Shown one piece after another: positions 1 through 8,492 of a stretch of DNA of 16,888 nt; positions within the stretch are counted from its first letter, which is position 1, and each line of letters begins with the position of its first letter. Source of the DNA: Marinilabiliaceae bacterium UBA5488 (lineage in GTDB: Bacteria > Bacteroidota > Bacteroidia > Bacteroidales > Marinilabiliaceae). The position numbers were made by a program, and so were the translations under genes. The DNA is taken from assembly GCA_002427105.1 (NCBI GenBank), contig DIPM01000012.1, positions 1-16,888 on the forward strand. Direction: 5' to 3'. The notes under the pieces are model-generated. The model searched no databases. It saw only the letters and a program-made list of their open reading frames with translations, and was not told the origin of the DNA.

Positions 1-64
1 TTGCCGCAAAGATAGACGAAAAAGGAGTGTTTACCCATTAATTTTTCGTCTATCTTTGCGGCAA
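1..64. repeat. Perfect 23-bp inverted repeat with 18-nt spacer
   Basis: Arms at 1-23 and 42-64 are exact reverse complements, separated by an 18-nt spacer (24-41). Each arm includes the octamer TATCTTTG, which fits the Bacteroidota -7 box TAnnTTTG; the right-arm copy points toward glmM and the left-arm copy points off the window. It could be a true divergent promoter palindrome, a mobile-element end, or an assembly fold-back, because the repeat begins exactly at base 1. No T-tract follows it, so a terminator is unlikely. Confidence 0.9.
51..58 (+). promoter_or_regulatory. Bacteroidota -7 promoter box for glmM
   Basis: TATCTTTG matches TAnnTTTG. Transcription would start near 62-66 and leave a roughly 70-nt leader before the glmM ATG at 136. 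A convincing -33 TTTG box at the usual spacing is not visible; TGTTT at 28-32 is the nearest candidate. The box lies inside the right arm of the terminal palindrome. Confidence 0.5.
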
Positions 65-135
65 GCTTAATCAAATATGCGATATTTCGGTCAACATTGA
101 TAAATAATAGAGTTTAAACTAATATAATACAAAAA

Positions 136-1524
136 ATGACTTTAATAAAATCAATTTCAGGTATTAGGGGGACTATTGGCGGGGCACCGGGCGAGGCCTT
201 AACTCCGGTTGATATAGTAAAATTTTCGTCGGCTTATGGCGAGTGGTTAAAAGAGGCCTCCGGGGTTGCGCGACCTAAGGTTGTCGTTGGCCGAGATGCG
301 CGTGTTTCAGGAGAAATGGTGAAAAATATGGTTGTAGGCTCACTTATGGGTATGGGTATAGACGTGGTTCATCTAGGACTGGCCACTACGCCAACTACCG
401 AGTTGGCTGTTAGCTACCATAAAGCTGATGGTGGAATAATCCTTACTGCAAGTCATAATCCTAAGCACTGGAATGCTTTAAAGCTACTCAATGGCAAGGG
501 TGAGTTTTTGTCGGCCGCTGATGGTGCAAAGATTTTGGAGCTTGCCGCAAATGATGCCTTTGACTATGCAGAAGTTGATGATTTGGGCAGTATTAAAGAA
601 GATAATACAGCTCTTCAAAAGCATATTGATGATGTACTCGCTTTAGAGTTAGTTGATGTGGAAGCCATAAAAAACGCCGGCTTCAAGGTTGCTGTTGATG
701 CTGTCAACTCAGTAGGAGGGATTGCTATACCGGCCTTGTTGAAGGCTTTAGGCGTAAAAGAAATTTGTGAGTTGTATTGTGAGCCCAACGGGATATTTCC
801 TCATAACCCGGAGCCTTTGCCTGAGCACTTGACAGATATTTCTAACTTGATGATAAAAGAAAAAGCTGATGTAGGCTTCGTTGTTGATCCTGATGTTGAC
901 CGTCTTGCAATCATTAATGAAGACGGGAGCATGTTTGGTGAGGAATATACCCTGGTGGCAGTAGCCGACTATGTTCTAAGCCACACTCCCGGGAATACTG
1001 TTTCCAATTTAAGCTCAACTCGTGCCTTGAGTGATGTTACCGCGAAGCATGGAGGTAAATATGAAGCTGCTGCAGTTGGTGAGGTTAATGTGGTAGCCAA
1101 AATGCGTGAAACAGTCGCAGTAATTGGCGGCGAAGGAAATGGGGGTGTTATTTATCCGGCCAGTCACAACGGTCGTGACGCCTTGGTTGGGATAGCGCTA
1201 TTTTTAAGTCATCTGGCAAAGAAGGCTGTCAAATGCTCTGAGCTTCGTAAGCAGTATCCTTCCTATTTTATGTCGAAAAACAAGGTGGAATTGACCCCTG
1301 ATATTGATGTTGATGCTATCTTGATGAAGATTAAAGAAAGATATAGTTCAGAGAAGGTTACAGATATCGATGGCGTTAAGATTGATTTTGCCGACAGTTG
1401 GGTGCATCTTCGCAAATCAAATACCGAGCCTATTATTAGAATTTATTCAGAAGCTCCTTCAGAGGCGCAGGCTTCAAAGCTTGCCAAATCTATTATGGAC
1501 GAGATTACAAGGATGGCTAAGTAG
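136..1524 (+). CDS. glmM: Phosphoglucosamine mutase (alpha-D-phosphohexomutase family)
   Basis: A 462-residue cytoplasmic phosphohexomutase, expected to interconvert glucosamine-6-P and glucosamine-1-P for UDP-GlcNAc, peptidoglycan and LPS synthesis. All four family signatures are visible: the phosphoserine loop TASHNP (Ser106), the metal-binding loop DPDVDR (251-256, where many homologues have DGDADR), the sugar loop GEGNGG (332-337) and the C-terminal phosphate-binding loop RKSNTEP (426-432, usually RxSGTEP). The length is normal for the family. The ATG at 136 follows an A-rich leader with no Shine-Dalgarno, and the N-terminus starts directly with the conserved SGIRGT. The altered loops are what I expect of the Bacteroidota branch, where proteins annotated as phosphoglucosamine or phosphomanno-mutase are hard to separate. 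The family is certain; the exact substrate is inferred. It is the first gene ahead of the export cluster. Confidence 0.85.
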   Translation: MTLIKSISGIRGTIGGAPGEALTPVDIVKFSSAYGEWLKEASGVARPKVVVGRDARVSGEMVKNMVVGSLMGMGIDVVHLGLATTPTTELAVSYHKADGGIILTASHNPKHWNALKLLNGKGEFLSAADGAKILELAANDAFDYAEVDDLGSIKEDNTALQKHIDDVLALELVDVEAIKNAGFKVAVDAVNSVGGIAIPALLKALGVKEICELYCEPNGIFPHNPEPLPEHLTDISNLMIKEKADVGFVVDPDVDRLAIINEDGSMFGEEYTLVAVADYVLSHTPGNTVSNLSSTRALSDVTAKHGGKYEAAAVGEVNVVAKMRETVAVIGGEGNGGVIYPASHNGRDALVGIALFLSHLAKKAVKCSELRKQYPSYFMSKNKVELTPDIDVDAILMKIKERYSSEKVTDIDGVKIDFADSWVHLRKSNTEPIIRIYSEAPSEAQASKLAKSIMDEITRMAK

Positions 1525-1579
1525 CAAATTGAGGGGAAAATATCTTTCCCCCCGATTAAACTTTAGCCGCCTCAATTTG
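1525..1579 (+). terminator. Hairpin-forming spacer after glmM
   Basis: Immediately after the glmM stop, a 10-bp perfect repeat (1525-1534 with 1570-1579) encloses and partly overlaps a second hairpin with a 7-bp stem (1533-1539 with 1545-1551, loop ATATC). The two folds share bases and so exclude each other. This suggests a terminator or attenuator between glmM and the export cluster, but no clean T-tract follows either stem, so the function is uncertain. Confidence 0.35.
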
Positions 1580-1605
1580 TCTCACAAGAAACTATTACAT
1601 CAAAG

Positions 1606-3036
1606 ATGCAGAATAATAAAAAGCTAATCAGGAACATTGCAATCGGACTTGCGGTGGTGATATTGATTATTGTAGGGTACCGGCTTTTACGCGGTGGAAA
1701 AATTGCTAGTGAAACCTTGATAGAAGTGCCGGTAAAGCGTGGCCCCTTTATAGGCGAGGTTTATTCGACCGGCCAACTTCAGGCCGAGAATTCTACTTTT
1801 ATTGAAGTTCCAAAGGAGCTGTCAAGCCGCAATATTAATATTTTCGAGATCCAGGTGACTGATTTGGTTGACGAGGGCACGGTTGTGCAAGAGGGCGATT
1901 TTGTTGCCTCTCTGGACCACAGTGCTATCGAGGAGATGATTACTGCAGGAGAGGATGAGCTGAAGAAGGCCTTACAAGCGCTCGAAGATGCCCGCATCGA
2001 CACAAATATTAATATGAGCAATTTGCGCGACGGCCTTTTGAATGCCCGTGTTGAAGTTGAGGAGAAAAAATTGGTACTTGAGCAGTCAGTCTATGAATCG
2101 CCGGCCGTAAAACGTCAGGCTGCACTCGATCTTGAGCGTGCTGAGCAAAATCTGCTTCAATTGCAGCGTAACTACGAGCTTAAACAACGGCAGGCAGTTA
2201 ATAGTGTTGAGAGGGCGCGTGAAGAGGTTCGCCGGGATCAGGAGACCCTGCGTGATATCGAGAATCTTTTCGAGGCCTTAGATATTGTTGCCCCCAAGCA
2301 GGGCATGGTGATATACAGCTATGATCGTCTTGGGACAAAAATAAAGGTTGGCAGTACGGTTAGTCGCTGGGCACCTCGGATAGCAGAGTTGCCTGATTTG
2401 TCGTCTATGATTTCGAAAACATTTATTAATGAGATTGATATCTCGAAAGTCAAAGTCGGCCAAAAGGTAAAGGTCGGTGTTGATGCTTTCCCTGATAAGG
2501 TGTTTGATGGCGATGTTATTACCGTGGCAAATATTGGACAGACTCTTCCCAATGGTGACACTAAAGTTTTTGAAGTAAATATTAAACTTTTTGGCTCAGA
2601 CAAAGATTTGCGTCCTGCCATGACAACCAGTAACGTGATTACTATTAATAGTTTGGAAGATGCACTTTACCTGCCTTTAGAGGCTGTATTTAAAACAGAT
2701 TCAAGTCGTTTTGTTTATACTTACAATCCAGGGCTGACAAGACAGATTGTTGAGTTAGGAGTTGAAAATGCTAATTATACTGTTGTATTACGGGGGTTGG
2801 AGGAAGGCATGATAGTATTGCTGAATGCTCCCGCAAATGCTGAGGATTTGCCTCTTGGGGGAATTGAAATATACGAAGATCTGAAGAAGCGGGTAGAGGA
2901 AGCTAAAAAGGATTCGACAGAACAGCTTAAGACTGAAGAGCCTCGCAGACCGCGACCTGAGTTTGGCGGGGAAAGAATGCGTCCGGGCGGCATGGGCGAA
3001 GGTCCCGGTAGAAGAGAGAGACCCTCTGTCAACTAG
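1606..3036 (+). CDS. HlyD/MacA-type periplasmic adaptor (first copy)
   Basis: A 476-residue membrane fusion protein that should bridge an inner-membrane transporter to a TolC-like channel. It has an N-terminal membrane anchor (about residues 8-26), a first beta/lipoyl-like half (about 45-105), a long alpha-helical coiled hairpin (about 108-222), a returning lipoyl half (APKQGMVIY, 229-237) and beta-barrel and membrane-proximal domains (about 265-420). Residues 441-476 form a Pro/Arg/Gly-rich basic tail lacking in the second adaptor. It is paralogous to the gene at 5979: both carry EQSVYES, VSRW.P.IA.LPDLS and DAFP at matching positions. The ATG at 1606 is chosen because the membrane anchor follows at once. 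The permease gene starts 49 bp downstream. The family is secure; the exported substrate is unknown. Confidence 0.88.
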   Translation: MQNNKKLIRNIAIGLAVVILIIVGYRLLRGGKIASETLIEVPVKRGPFIGEVYSTGQLQAENSTFIEVPKELSSRNINIFEIQVTDLVDEGTVVQEGDFVASLDHSAIEEMITAGEDELKKALQALEDARIDTNINMSNLRDGLLNARVEVEEKKLVLEQSVYESPAVKRQAALDLERAEQNLLQLQRNYELKQRQAVNSVERAREEVRRDQETLRDIENLFEALDIVAPKQGMVIYSYDRLGTKIKVGSTVSRWAPRIAELPDLSSMISKTFINEIDISKVKVGQKVKVGVDAFPDKVFDGDVITVANIGQTLPNGDTKVFEVNIKLFGSDKDLRPAMTTSNVITINSLEDALYLPLEAVFKTDSSRFVYTYNPGLTRQIVELGVENANYTVVLRGLEEGMIVLLNAPANAEDLPLGGIEIYEDLKKRVEEAKKDSTEQLKTEEPRRPRPEFGGERMRPGGMGEGPGRRERPSVN

Positions 3037-3085
3037 ACCCGGTGGAATTGTGCGATATGGCCGGTTTTTATTCTTTATCTAAAAA

Positions 3086-4447
3086 ATGACTATAATGGAT
3101 TTTATACATCTGTTTACCCGCTACTTTCATAATGTGATTATTGCTGTAGAAGCGATTATGGCAAACAAAATGAAGTCCTTACTTACAGCATTGGGGATAA
3201 TGTTTGGTGTGGCTGCTGTAATCAGTATGTTGGCCATTGGTACAGGTGCTCAGCAGGAGGTGTTAGAGCAGATAAAATTAGTAGGCGTCAATAATATAAT
3301 TGTTTCTCCCACAGAGACTTCCTTGAGTTCACCTGATGTGTCTTCAACAGGAGTCGGCGGTTCCGTCAGGCGCTATTCTCCGGGCTTGACACTACAGGAT
3401 GCGGAGGCTATTAATGATGCCATACCCACTGTGGGGAAGGTAAGTCCTGTTATTTCTCTTAATTACCACGCCGTTTTGGAAGGTCGCAGCTATCCCGTGG
3501 TTTTGGAAGGAGTGTCATCTCATTACTTCGATTTGCTGAACGTAAATTTGGTTGCGGGATCTGTTTTTAATGACTTGCAGAGTGACGGCGGATTGCCCGT
3601 TTGCGTTATTGGTGATAATATTAAAAACAGGTTTTTTTCAACGGAAGACCCAATAGGAAAGTATATAAAATGCGGGGAAACATGGCTTCAGGTAGTGGGA
3701 CTTATTGAAAGGCGCGATTTCACAGCTTCAGCCTCCGACGAGATGGGAATTAGCAGCACCGACAATAAGATTTTTGTGCCTGTAAAAACTATGTTACTTA
3801 GGTTTAAAGACCGGGCAAGGATAAATCCTGAGGTCTTGGAGAGTGTGGCTCGCGGAGGTGATGGAGGAGTCAGCGCCGAAGACCTGTCAATAAGCGCGGA
3901 TAATCAGCTGGATAAAATTATAGTGCAGGTTGAAGAGACTGAGAATCTTAGTGCTACGGCTGATATTATAAAGAGGATGTTACTTCGTCGCCATTCTGAT
4001 ATATACGATTTTGAAGTTACCGTGCCGGAGTTGTTACTCAAACAGCAGCAAAAGACCAATGATATTTTCAATATCGTTTTGGGAGCCATAGCCAGTATCT
4101 CTTTAATTGTCGGGGGTATAGGTATAATGAATATTATGCTTGCTTCAGTTTGGGAACGAATAAGGGAGATAGGAACACGTCAGGCTATAGGAGCTTCACG
4201 CAAGGATATTGTAGTGCAGTTTTTATCAGAATCAACTTTGATTAGTGTTAGCGGAGGTATGATAGGTATAATCCTCGGCGTTATTCTGGCGCGGCTAATT
4301 AATGTTATGGCGGATATTCAAACGATAGTGAGTCCCTTCTCGGTAATCATTGCATTTGGGGTTTCGGCTACAGTTGGAATCGTCTTTGGATATATCCCTG
4401 CCAAGCGGGCGGCGAGCCAGGACCCTGTGGAGTCGTTAAGACATTGA
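3086..4447 (+). CDS. MacB/FtsX-type ABC transporter permease
   Basis: A 453-residue permease of the MacB_PCD plus FtsX type. One membrane helix near residues 30-52 is followed by a large periplasmic domain (about 55-320) and three C-terminal helices (about 329-352, 380-405, 415-437). The cytoplasmic loop WERIREIGTRQAIGAS (355-370) and the ending PAKRAASQDPVESLRH are characteristic of the family. Such proteins work mechanotransmissively with an ABC ATPase, a periplasmic adaptor and TolC. There is no N-terminal nucleotide-binding domain, unlike E. coli MacB, and no separate ATPase gene in the cluster, so the ATPase must be encoded elsewhere if the system is active. No Shine-Dalgarno precedes the ATG; internal Met4 is an alternative start. 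Confidence 0.9.
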   Translation: MTIMDFIHLFTRYFHNVIIAVEAIMANKMKSLLTALGIMFGVAAVISMLAIGTGAQQEVLEQIKLVGVNNIIVSPTETSLSSPDVSSTGVGGSVRRYSPGLTLQDAEAINDAIPTVGKVSPVISLNYHAVLEGRSYPVVLEGVSSHYFDLLNVNLVAGSVFNDLQSDGGLPVCVIGDNIKNRFFSTEDPIGKYIKCGETWLQVVGLIERRDFTASASDEMGISSTDNKIFVPVKTMLLRFKDRARINPEVLESVARGGDGGVSAEDLSISADNQLDKIIVQVEETENLSATADIIKRMLLRRHSDIYDFEVTVPELLLKQQQKTNDIFNIVLGAIASISLIVGGIGIMNIMLASVWERIREIGTRQAIGASRKDIVVQFLSESTLISVSGGMIGIILGVILARLINVMADIQTIVSPFSVIIAFGVSATVGIVFGYIPAKRAASQDPVESLRH

Positions 4448-4483
4448 TATTAAAGGTTTAAAAAGAAAAGCAAAAAATATAGT

Positions 4484-5968
4484 ATGAGACTAAAGCATGT
4501 TCTGATTTTATTAATAATGGCATTGGCAGCTGTTTCGGCTGATGGTCAAACTAAGGAGACAACAGTTGTAAGTCTGACTTTGGACGATGTGATTGAGTTG
4601 GCTCATCAACAATCATTATACAGTTTCAGGGCAAAAAATATGTATTTGGCAAGCTACTGGGAATACAGGTCTTACAAGGCAAGCAAGTTGCCGGGCTTGT
4701 CATTAAGTTCGACGCCGGTTAATTACGACCGTTCAATAACAGCCTTCCAGGATAGCGAAGGGTACAGAGAGCTTTCAAGATTCACCTCAGATGCCTCTTT
4801 GTCTTTACAACAAAATGTTCCCTGGACCGGAGGTGTTTTTGACGTAACTTCTTCCTTGTCCAGGATTCAGAATCTGGATGACAACGGGGTTGAGTATGCC
4901 TCTGTTCCTGTCAGTATTGGTTTTACCCAGGCTTTGAATGGCTACAATCAATTCAGGTGGGAGTCGCGTATTGAGCCCATAAAGTTTGAACAAGCCAAGC
5001 TTGAATATTTGCAAAGCCTGGAAAGTTTGGCTATTCAGGCAGCAAACTATTTTTTTAATGTTGCTACTGCTGAAATTAACCAACGTATTGCAGAGGTTAA
5101 TTACGCGAATGCCGACACTCTTTACCGGATTGGAAGTGGTCGTTTTACAATAGGTACTGTTACCCAGGATGAATTGCTGGACCTGGAGCTGGGTTTGCTT
5201 AATGCTCGTCTTGAAGTGAGCAGGGCAGAGATTAATATAAAGCAGGCCAACGCTTCCCTAAATTCATTTTTGGGGCTAAGCGACCAGATACGTGTTAATT
5301 GTATAGTTCCAGACCAGATACCTTCGCTTACTATTGATGTAGATAAGGGTTTGGCTTTGGCGCTGGAGAATAATCCTGAAATACTAAACTATCGCAGGCA
5401 GGTGTTGGAGTCCAAGCAAAATGTGGCACGTACCCGTTCGCAGAACGGCTTAAGTGCCAATATCAGGGCTAATTTGGGTATAAACCAGAGGGCTGATGAA
5501 ATCAACTTAGCTTACCAAAGTCCTTTTATGGAGCAACAGCAGGTTAGAGTAGGTTTAAGTTTGCCGATAATGGACTGGGGAGTTCGCAAAGGGCGTGTTG
5601 AAATGGCCCGGTCGAATCAGGAGGTAACCGAGGCTACAGTAAATCAGGCTCGTCTTGATTTTGAGCAGGATGCCCTGATATCCTTCCTTGATTTCAATTT
5701 GCAGGAAGAGCAGGTCGCAATAGCGGCTAAAGCCGACACCATTGCTCAATTAGGTTTTAACGTTACCATGCAACGCTTCCTTATTGATAAGGTTGACGTT
5801 ATTAGGTTAAACTCGGCCCGTAATTCGCTGGATGCTGCTCGTCGTGGTTATATTGATGCTTTACGCAGGTACTGGACAAGTTACTATGGCATACGGCAGT
5901 TGACCTTGTATGACTTCGAGAGGGAGCGTCCCTTAGTCGAAGAGTTGGATGAATTATTGCAACGATAG
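4484..5968 (+). CDS. TolC-type outer membrane efflux protein
   Basis: A 494-residue outer membrane factor with a signal peptide (about residues 1-21, likely cut near SADG-Q22). Two repeats of the OEP family follow, each rich in long helices with beta-strand segments. Typical signs are TLDDVIELA near the mature N-terminus and the second-repeat DWGVRKGRVEMARSN. It should trimerise into the outer-membrane and periplasmic duct used by the neighbouring adaptors and permease. The gene lies 36 bp after the permease and 10 bp before the second adaptor, so co-transcription is very likely. The length is normal. Confidence 0.9.
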   Translation: MRLKHVLILLIMALAAVSADGQTKETTVVSLTLDDVIELAHQQSLYSFRAKNMYLASYWEYRSYKASKLPGLSLSSTPVNYDRSITAFQDSEGYRELSRFTSDASLSLQQNVPWTGGVFDVTSSLSRIQNLDDNGVEYASVPVSIGFTQALNGYNQFRWESRIEPIKFEQAKLEYLQSLESLAIQAANYFFNVATAEINQRIAEVNYANADTLYRIGSGRFTIGTVTQDELLDLELGLLNARLEVSRAEINIKQANASLNSFLGLSDQIRVNCIVPDQIPSLTIDVDKGLALALENNPEILNYRRQVLESKQNVARTRSQNGLSANIRANLGINQRADEINLAYQSPFMEQQQVRVGLSLPIMDWGVRKGRVEMARSNQEVTEATVNQARLDFEQDALISFLDFNLQEEQVAIAAKADTIAQLGFNVTMQRFLIDKVDVIRLNSARNSLDAARRGYIDALRRYWTSYYGIRQLTLYDFERERPLVEELDELLQR

Positions 5969-5978
5969 GGGATAGATT

Positions 5979-7241
5979 ATGAAGAAAAAAGTTTGGCTAA
6001 TTATTATGCCTTTTGCGGCAGTTATTATTACTCTTATTATCTATCGGATAACAGCTTTTGACAAGGGTTCTGAGCCTGAAGTAGCGCGGGTTGAGAGAGG
6101 GGTTTTTGAAGTTATAGTGAGCGGTACCGGAGAGCTTGAAGCCCTTGAATCGACTGATATAATGATTCCTGAGGTTTTGGTCGATCGCTCTGTTAGGATA
6201 AGAAATATCAGTATTACAGATATTGTTAGGGAAGGAACCGTGGTTAAGAAGGGTGATTATGTTGCAACTCTTGACCCTGCTGATGTTGAAGAACGTATTA
6301 TAAGCGCTGAAGATGCTGTTGAAATGTTTCTTGTTAACCTTGATAACGCTAAAATTGATAGTTCTTTGGTTCTAAGTAGTGCCCGCGATGAGATTCGGCA
6401 GGCGCGTGACCTGGTACTTGACAGAGAGATAAGAGTTGAGCAGTCGGTTTACGAATCGGTTGCAGTGCAGCGCCAGGCTCAGATAAGCCTTGAGACATCT
6501 CGCAGGTCGCTGGAGCAAAAAATTAGAAACTACAGCCAGCTTGTCCGGCGTCATGAGTTGTTTATAGAAAGAGCAAAAGAGAATCTCAAAGATCAGCAAG
6601 AGCAGCTGGAAATGTTGGTGCAATTGAAGCGCGACTTAAGAGTTGTAGCACCTGCAGACGGTCTTGTTGTGTATGCCCGCGACAATGATGGCACTAAAGT
6701 AAGAATAGGCTCTTACGTTAGTCGCTGGTCGCCCCTAATTGCTACGCTTCCCGACCTTTCTACCCTTCAGTCGGTGGTTTATGTGAAGGAGATAGATATA
6801 GCAAAGGTGAGAAGCGGAATGACTGTGAGGGTTACGATTGACGCCTTCCCCGAAGAGCCGTTCCGTGGCGTGGTTACTCGTGTGGCCAACGTAGGACAGG
6901 AAGTTCAGGGTGAATTTTATAGTGCTTTTAAGGTTGAAGTAAAAGTTGACCCTGCCGGTAAGGTCTTGCTTCCGGGTATGACCTCAACAAACAACATCGT
7001 GGTTGAGTCTATACGCGAGGCAATAACAGTGCCTCGTTTGGCAGTTTTTAAAAATGATTCCTTAGGAAGCTTTGTTTACAAGCGCGAGGGCATTTCGGCC
7101 GTCGTGAAACAGCAAATCCGTACTCAAGGGGAAAATGATTTATACTATAGGATTGAGAAAGGTCTCGAACCGGGTGACAAAGTTATGCTACATAGTCCCC
7201 AGTCTGAAGAAAAGCTTGCTGTTCGACTCCTTGAAAATTAA
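5979..7241 (+). CDS. HlyD/MacA-type periplasmic adaptor (second copy)
   Basis: A 420-residue membrane fusion protein with an N-terminal membrane anchor (about residues 4-23), a helical hairpin (about 105-215), a lipoyl half (APADGLVVY, 224-232) and C-terminal beta-barrel and membrane-proximal domains. It shares architecture and many short motifs with the adaptor at 1606 (EQSVYES at 154-160, YVSRWSP at 246-252, DAFP at 288-291), indicating an old duplication, but lacks the basic Pro/Gly-rich tail. The start is ATG 5979, ten bases after the TolC stop, with a weak purine-rich GGGATAG ahead. Its position last in the cluster suggests that a mixed or alternative adaptor assembly is possible. Confidence 0.88.
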   Translation: MKKKVWLIIMPFAAVIITLIIYRITAFDKGSEPEVARVERGVFEVIVSGTGELEALESTDIMIPEVLVDRSVRIRNISITDIVREGTVVKKGDYVATLDPADVEERIISAEDAVEMFLVNLDNAKIDSSLVLSSARDEIRQARDLVLDREIRVEQSVYESVAVQRQAQISLETSRRSLEQKIRNYSQLVRRHELFIERAKENLKDQQEQLEMLVQLKRDLRVVAPADGLVVYARDNDGTKVRIGSYVSRWSPLIATLPDLSTLQSVVYVKEIDIAKVRSGMTVRVTIDAFPEEPFRGVVTRVANVGQEVQGEFYSAFKVEVKVDPAGKVLLPGMTSTNNIVVESIREAITVPRLAVFKNDSLGSFVYKREGISAVVKQQIRTQGENDLYYRIEKGLEPGDKVMLHSPQSEEKLAVRLLEN

Positions 7242-7377
7242 GGGTTCTTCGTTGTAGGAAAATTCTCATTCTCGCTGATTATTAAATCTATAGAGGGCTA
7301 ATCGCCGCTTTAATTACTTTAGGTGTTAATTGTAATTAAAAAATGAAGAAATTTTTCCGTAATTCATCTTACTTACA

Positions 7378-7385
7378 TATCTTTG
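7378..7385 (+). promoter_or_regulatory. Bacteroidota promoter of mdh
   Basis: TATCTTTG matches the TAnnTTTG -7 box. A T-rich stretch (7352-7356) lies at about the right distance for a -33 element. Transcription would begin near 7390, giving an 80-nt leader. The rest of the 7242-7469 spacer is A/T-rich and holds a weak 9-bp inverted repeat (7309-7317 with 7332-7340). Confidence 0.6.
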
Positions 7386-7469
7386 CCCTGTAAGAGCTTA
7401 GAAAACTTGTGTTTTCAAGATTTGTTTTGTTGTAGGGTAAACAATAAATTAATTATAAACTATTCACGT

Positions 7470-8402
7470 ATGAAAGTAACTGTAGTAGGAGCCGGAAATG
7501 TTGGTGCTACCTGTGCTGATGTTCTCGCCTATCGCGAGATTGCAAATGAAGTTGTACTGGTTGATATCAAAGAGGGTATAGCCGAGGGGAAAAGCCTGGA
7601 TATTTGGCAAAAGGCCCCGATAGACTTGTATGATACTCGTACTGTAGGAGTTACCAACGACTATAAAAGAACTGCTGATTCGGATGTTGTCGTAATTACT
7701 TCGGGTTTACCGCGTAAGCCGGGTATGTCTCGCGACGACCTTATCGAGACCAATGCCGGAATAGTGAAATCCGTAACAGAGCAAGTAGTTGCCTACTCAC
7801 CAAACGCAGTTATAATCGTTGTTTCTAATCCTCTGGATGTTATGACCTATCAGGCTCATATCACCAGTAAATTGCCGCGTACCAAGGTAATCGGAATGGC
7901 CGGAATACTTGATACAGCACGTTATCGCGCGTTTTTGGCTGAGGCTCTTAATGTTTCTCCAAAGGACATTCAGGCAGTATTGTTGGGTGGTCATGGCGAC
8001 ACAATGGTTCCACTGCCACGCTATACCACAGTTGGTGGTATTCCGGTTACCGAACTGATCGAAGCTGACAAGCTTGATGCTATTATCGAGAGAACAAAAG
8101 TTGGTGGTGGTGAGTTAGTTAAACTGATGGGAACCTCGGCATGGTATGCTCCCGGTTCGGCTGCTGCCCAAATGACTGAGGCTATTATCCGCGACCAAAA
8201 GCGCGTATTCCCGGTTTGCATCAAACTCGAAGGTGAGTATGGCATTGATAATTGCTATTTAGGCGTTCCGGTGATTTTGGGTAAGAACGGCGTCGAAAAA
8301 ATAATTGAACTGAAGCTTACTGAGGCTGAATTAGCCGAATTGCGCACTAGTCGTGACCATGTTTTGGAAGTTATGAGTGTGTTGGATAAATTGAGTAAGT
8401 AA
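7470..8402 (+). CDS. mdh: Malate dehydrogenase (LDH-like, NAD-dependent)
   Basis: A 310-residue cytoplasmic enzyme of the LDH/MDH superfamily, converting malate and oxaloacetate in the TCA cycle or its reductive branch. Visible features are the Rossmann loop GAGNVG (7-12), Asp32 for NAD ribose binding, the substrate loop PRKPGMSR with Arg82 and Arg88, Asn120 in VSNPLDV, LDTARYR with Asp148 and Arg151, and the catalytic His175 in GGHGDTMVP. Arg rather than Gln at position 82 marks malate over lactate specificity. The ATG at 7470 is chosen because MKVTVVGAGNVG is the usual N-terminus and the reading frame upstream runs into the promoter box; an in-frame TTG at 7383 would overlap that box. It is monocistronic, with its own promoter and terminator. 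Confidence 0.95.
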   Translation: MKVTVVGAGNVGATCADVLAYREIANEVVLVDIKEGIAEGKSLDIWQKAPIDLYDTRTVGVTNDYKRTADSDVVVITSGLPRKPGMSRDDLIETNAGIVKSVTEQVVAYSPNAVIIVVSNPLDVMTYQAHITSKLPRTKVIGMAGILDTARYRAFLAEALNVSPKDIQAVLLGGHGDTMVPLPRYTTVGGIPVTELIEADKLDAIIERTKVGGGELVKLMGTSAWYAPGSAAAQMTEAIIRDQKRVFPVCIKLEGEYGIDNCYLGVPVILGKNGVEKIIELKLTEAELAELRTSRDHVLEVMSVLDKLSK

Positions 8403-8420
8403 GTATTCTTTTTTATAAGC

Positions 8421-8455
8421 AAAAAGCCCGACGATACTTTTCGTCGGGCTTTTTT
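8421..8455. terminator. Strong bidirectional rho-independent terminator
   Basis: Perfect 14-bp stem (8421-8434 with 8441-8454), loop TACTTT, GC-rich core GCCCGACGA, with an A-run on the left and a T-run on the right. It sits between the convergent mdh and AI-2E-family genes and can terminate both. Confidence 0.93.
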
Positions 8456-8492
8456 GGCTTGTACTCTATAATGAATTAGCCGGTTAAAGCTG

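Noticed and set aside
1..64. Left palindrome as a rho-independent terminator
   Set aside because: The stem is long but not followed by a T-tract, and it contains promoter boxes instead.
1370..1627. 85-codon plus-strand frame spanning the glmM end and the spacer
   Set aside because: It is an out-of-frame shadow of glmM, rich in Arg/Leu/Ser, with no protein family character.
1606..7241. Complete MacAB-TolC pump
   Set aside because: No Walker A/B ATPase is encoded in the permease or anywhere in the cluster.
7383..7469. Upstream TTG start extending malate dehydrogenase by 29 residues
   Set aside because: The extension overlaps the -7 promoter box and encodes a non-conserved Cys-rich stretch; the family N-terminus begins at ATG 7470.
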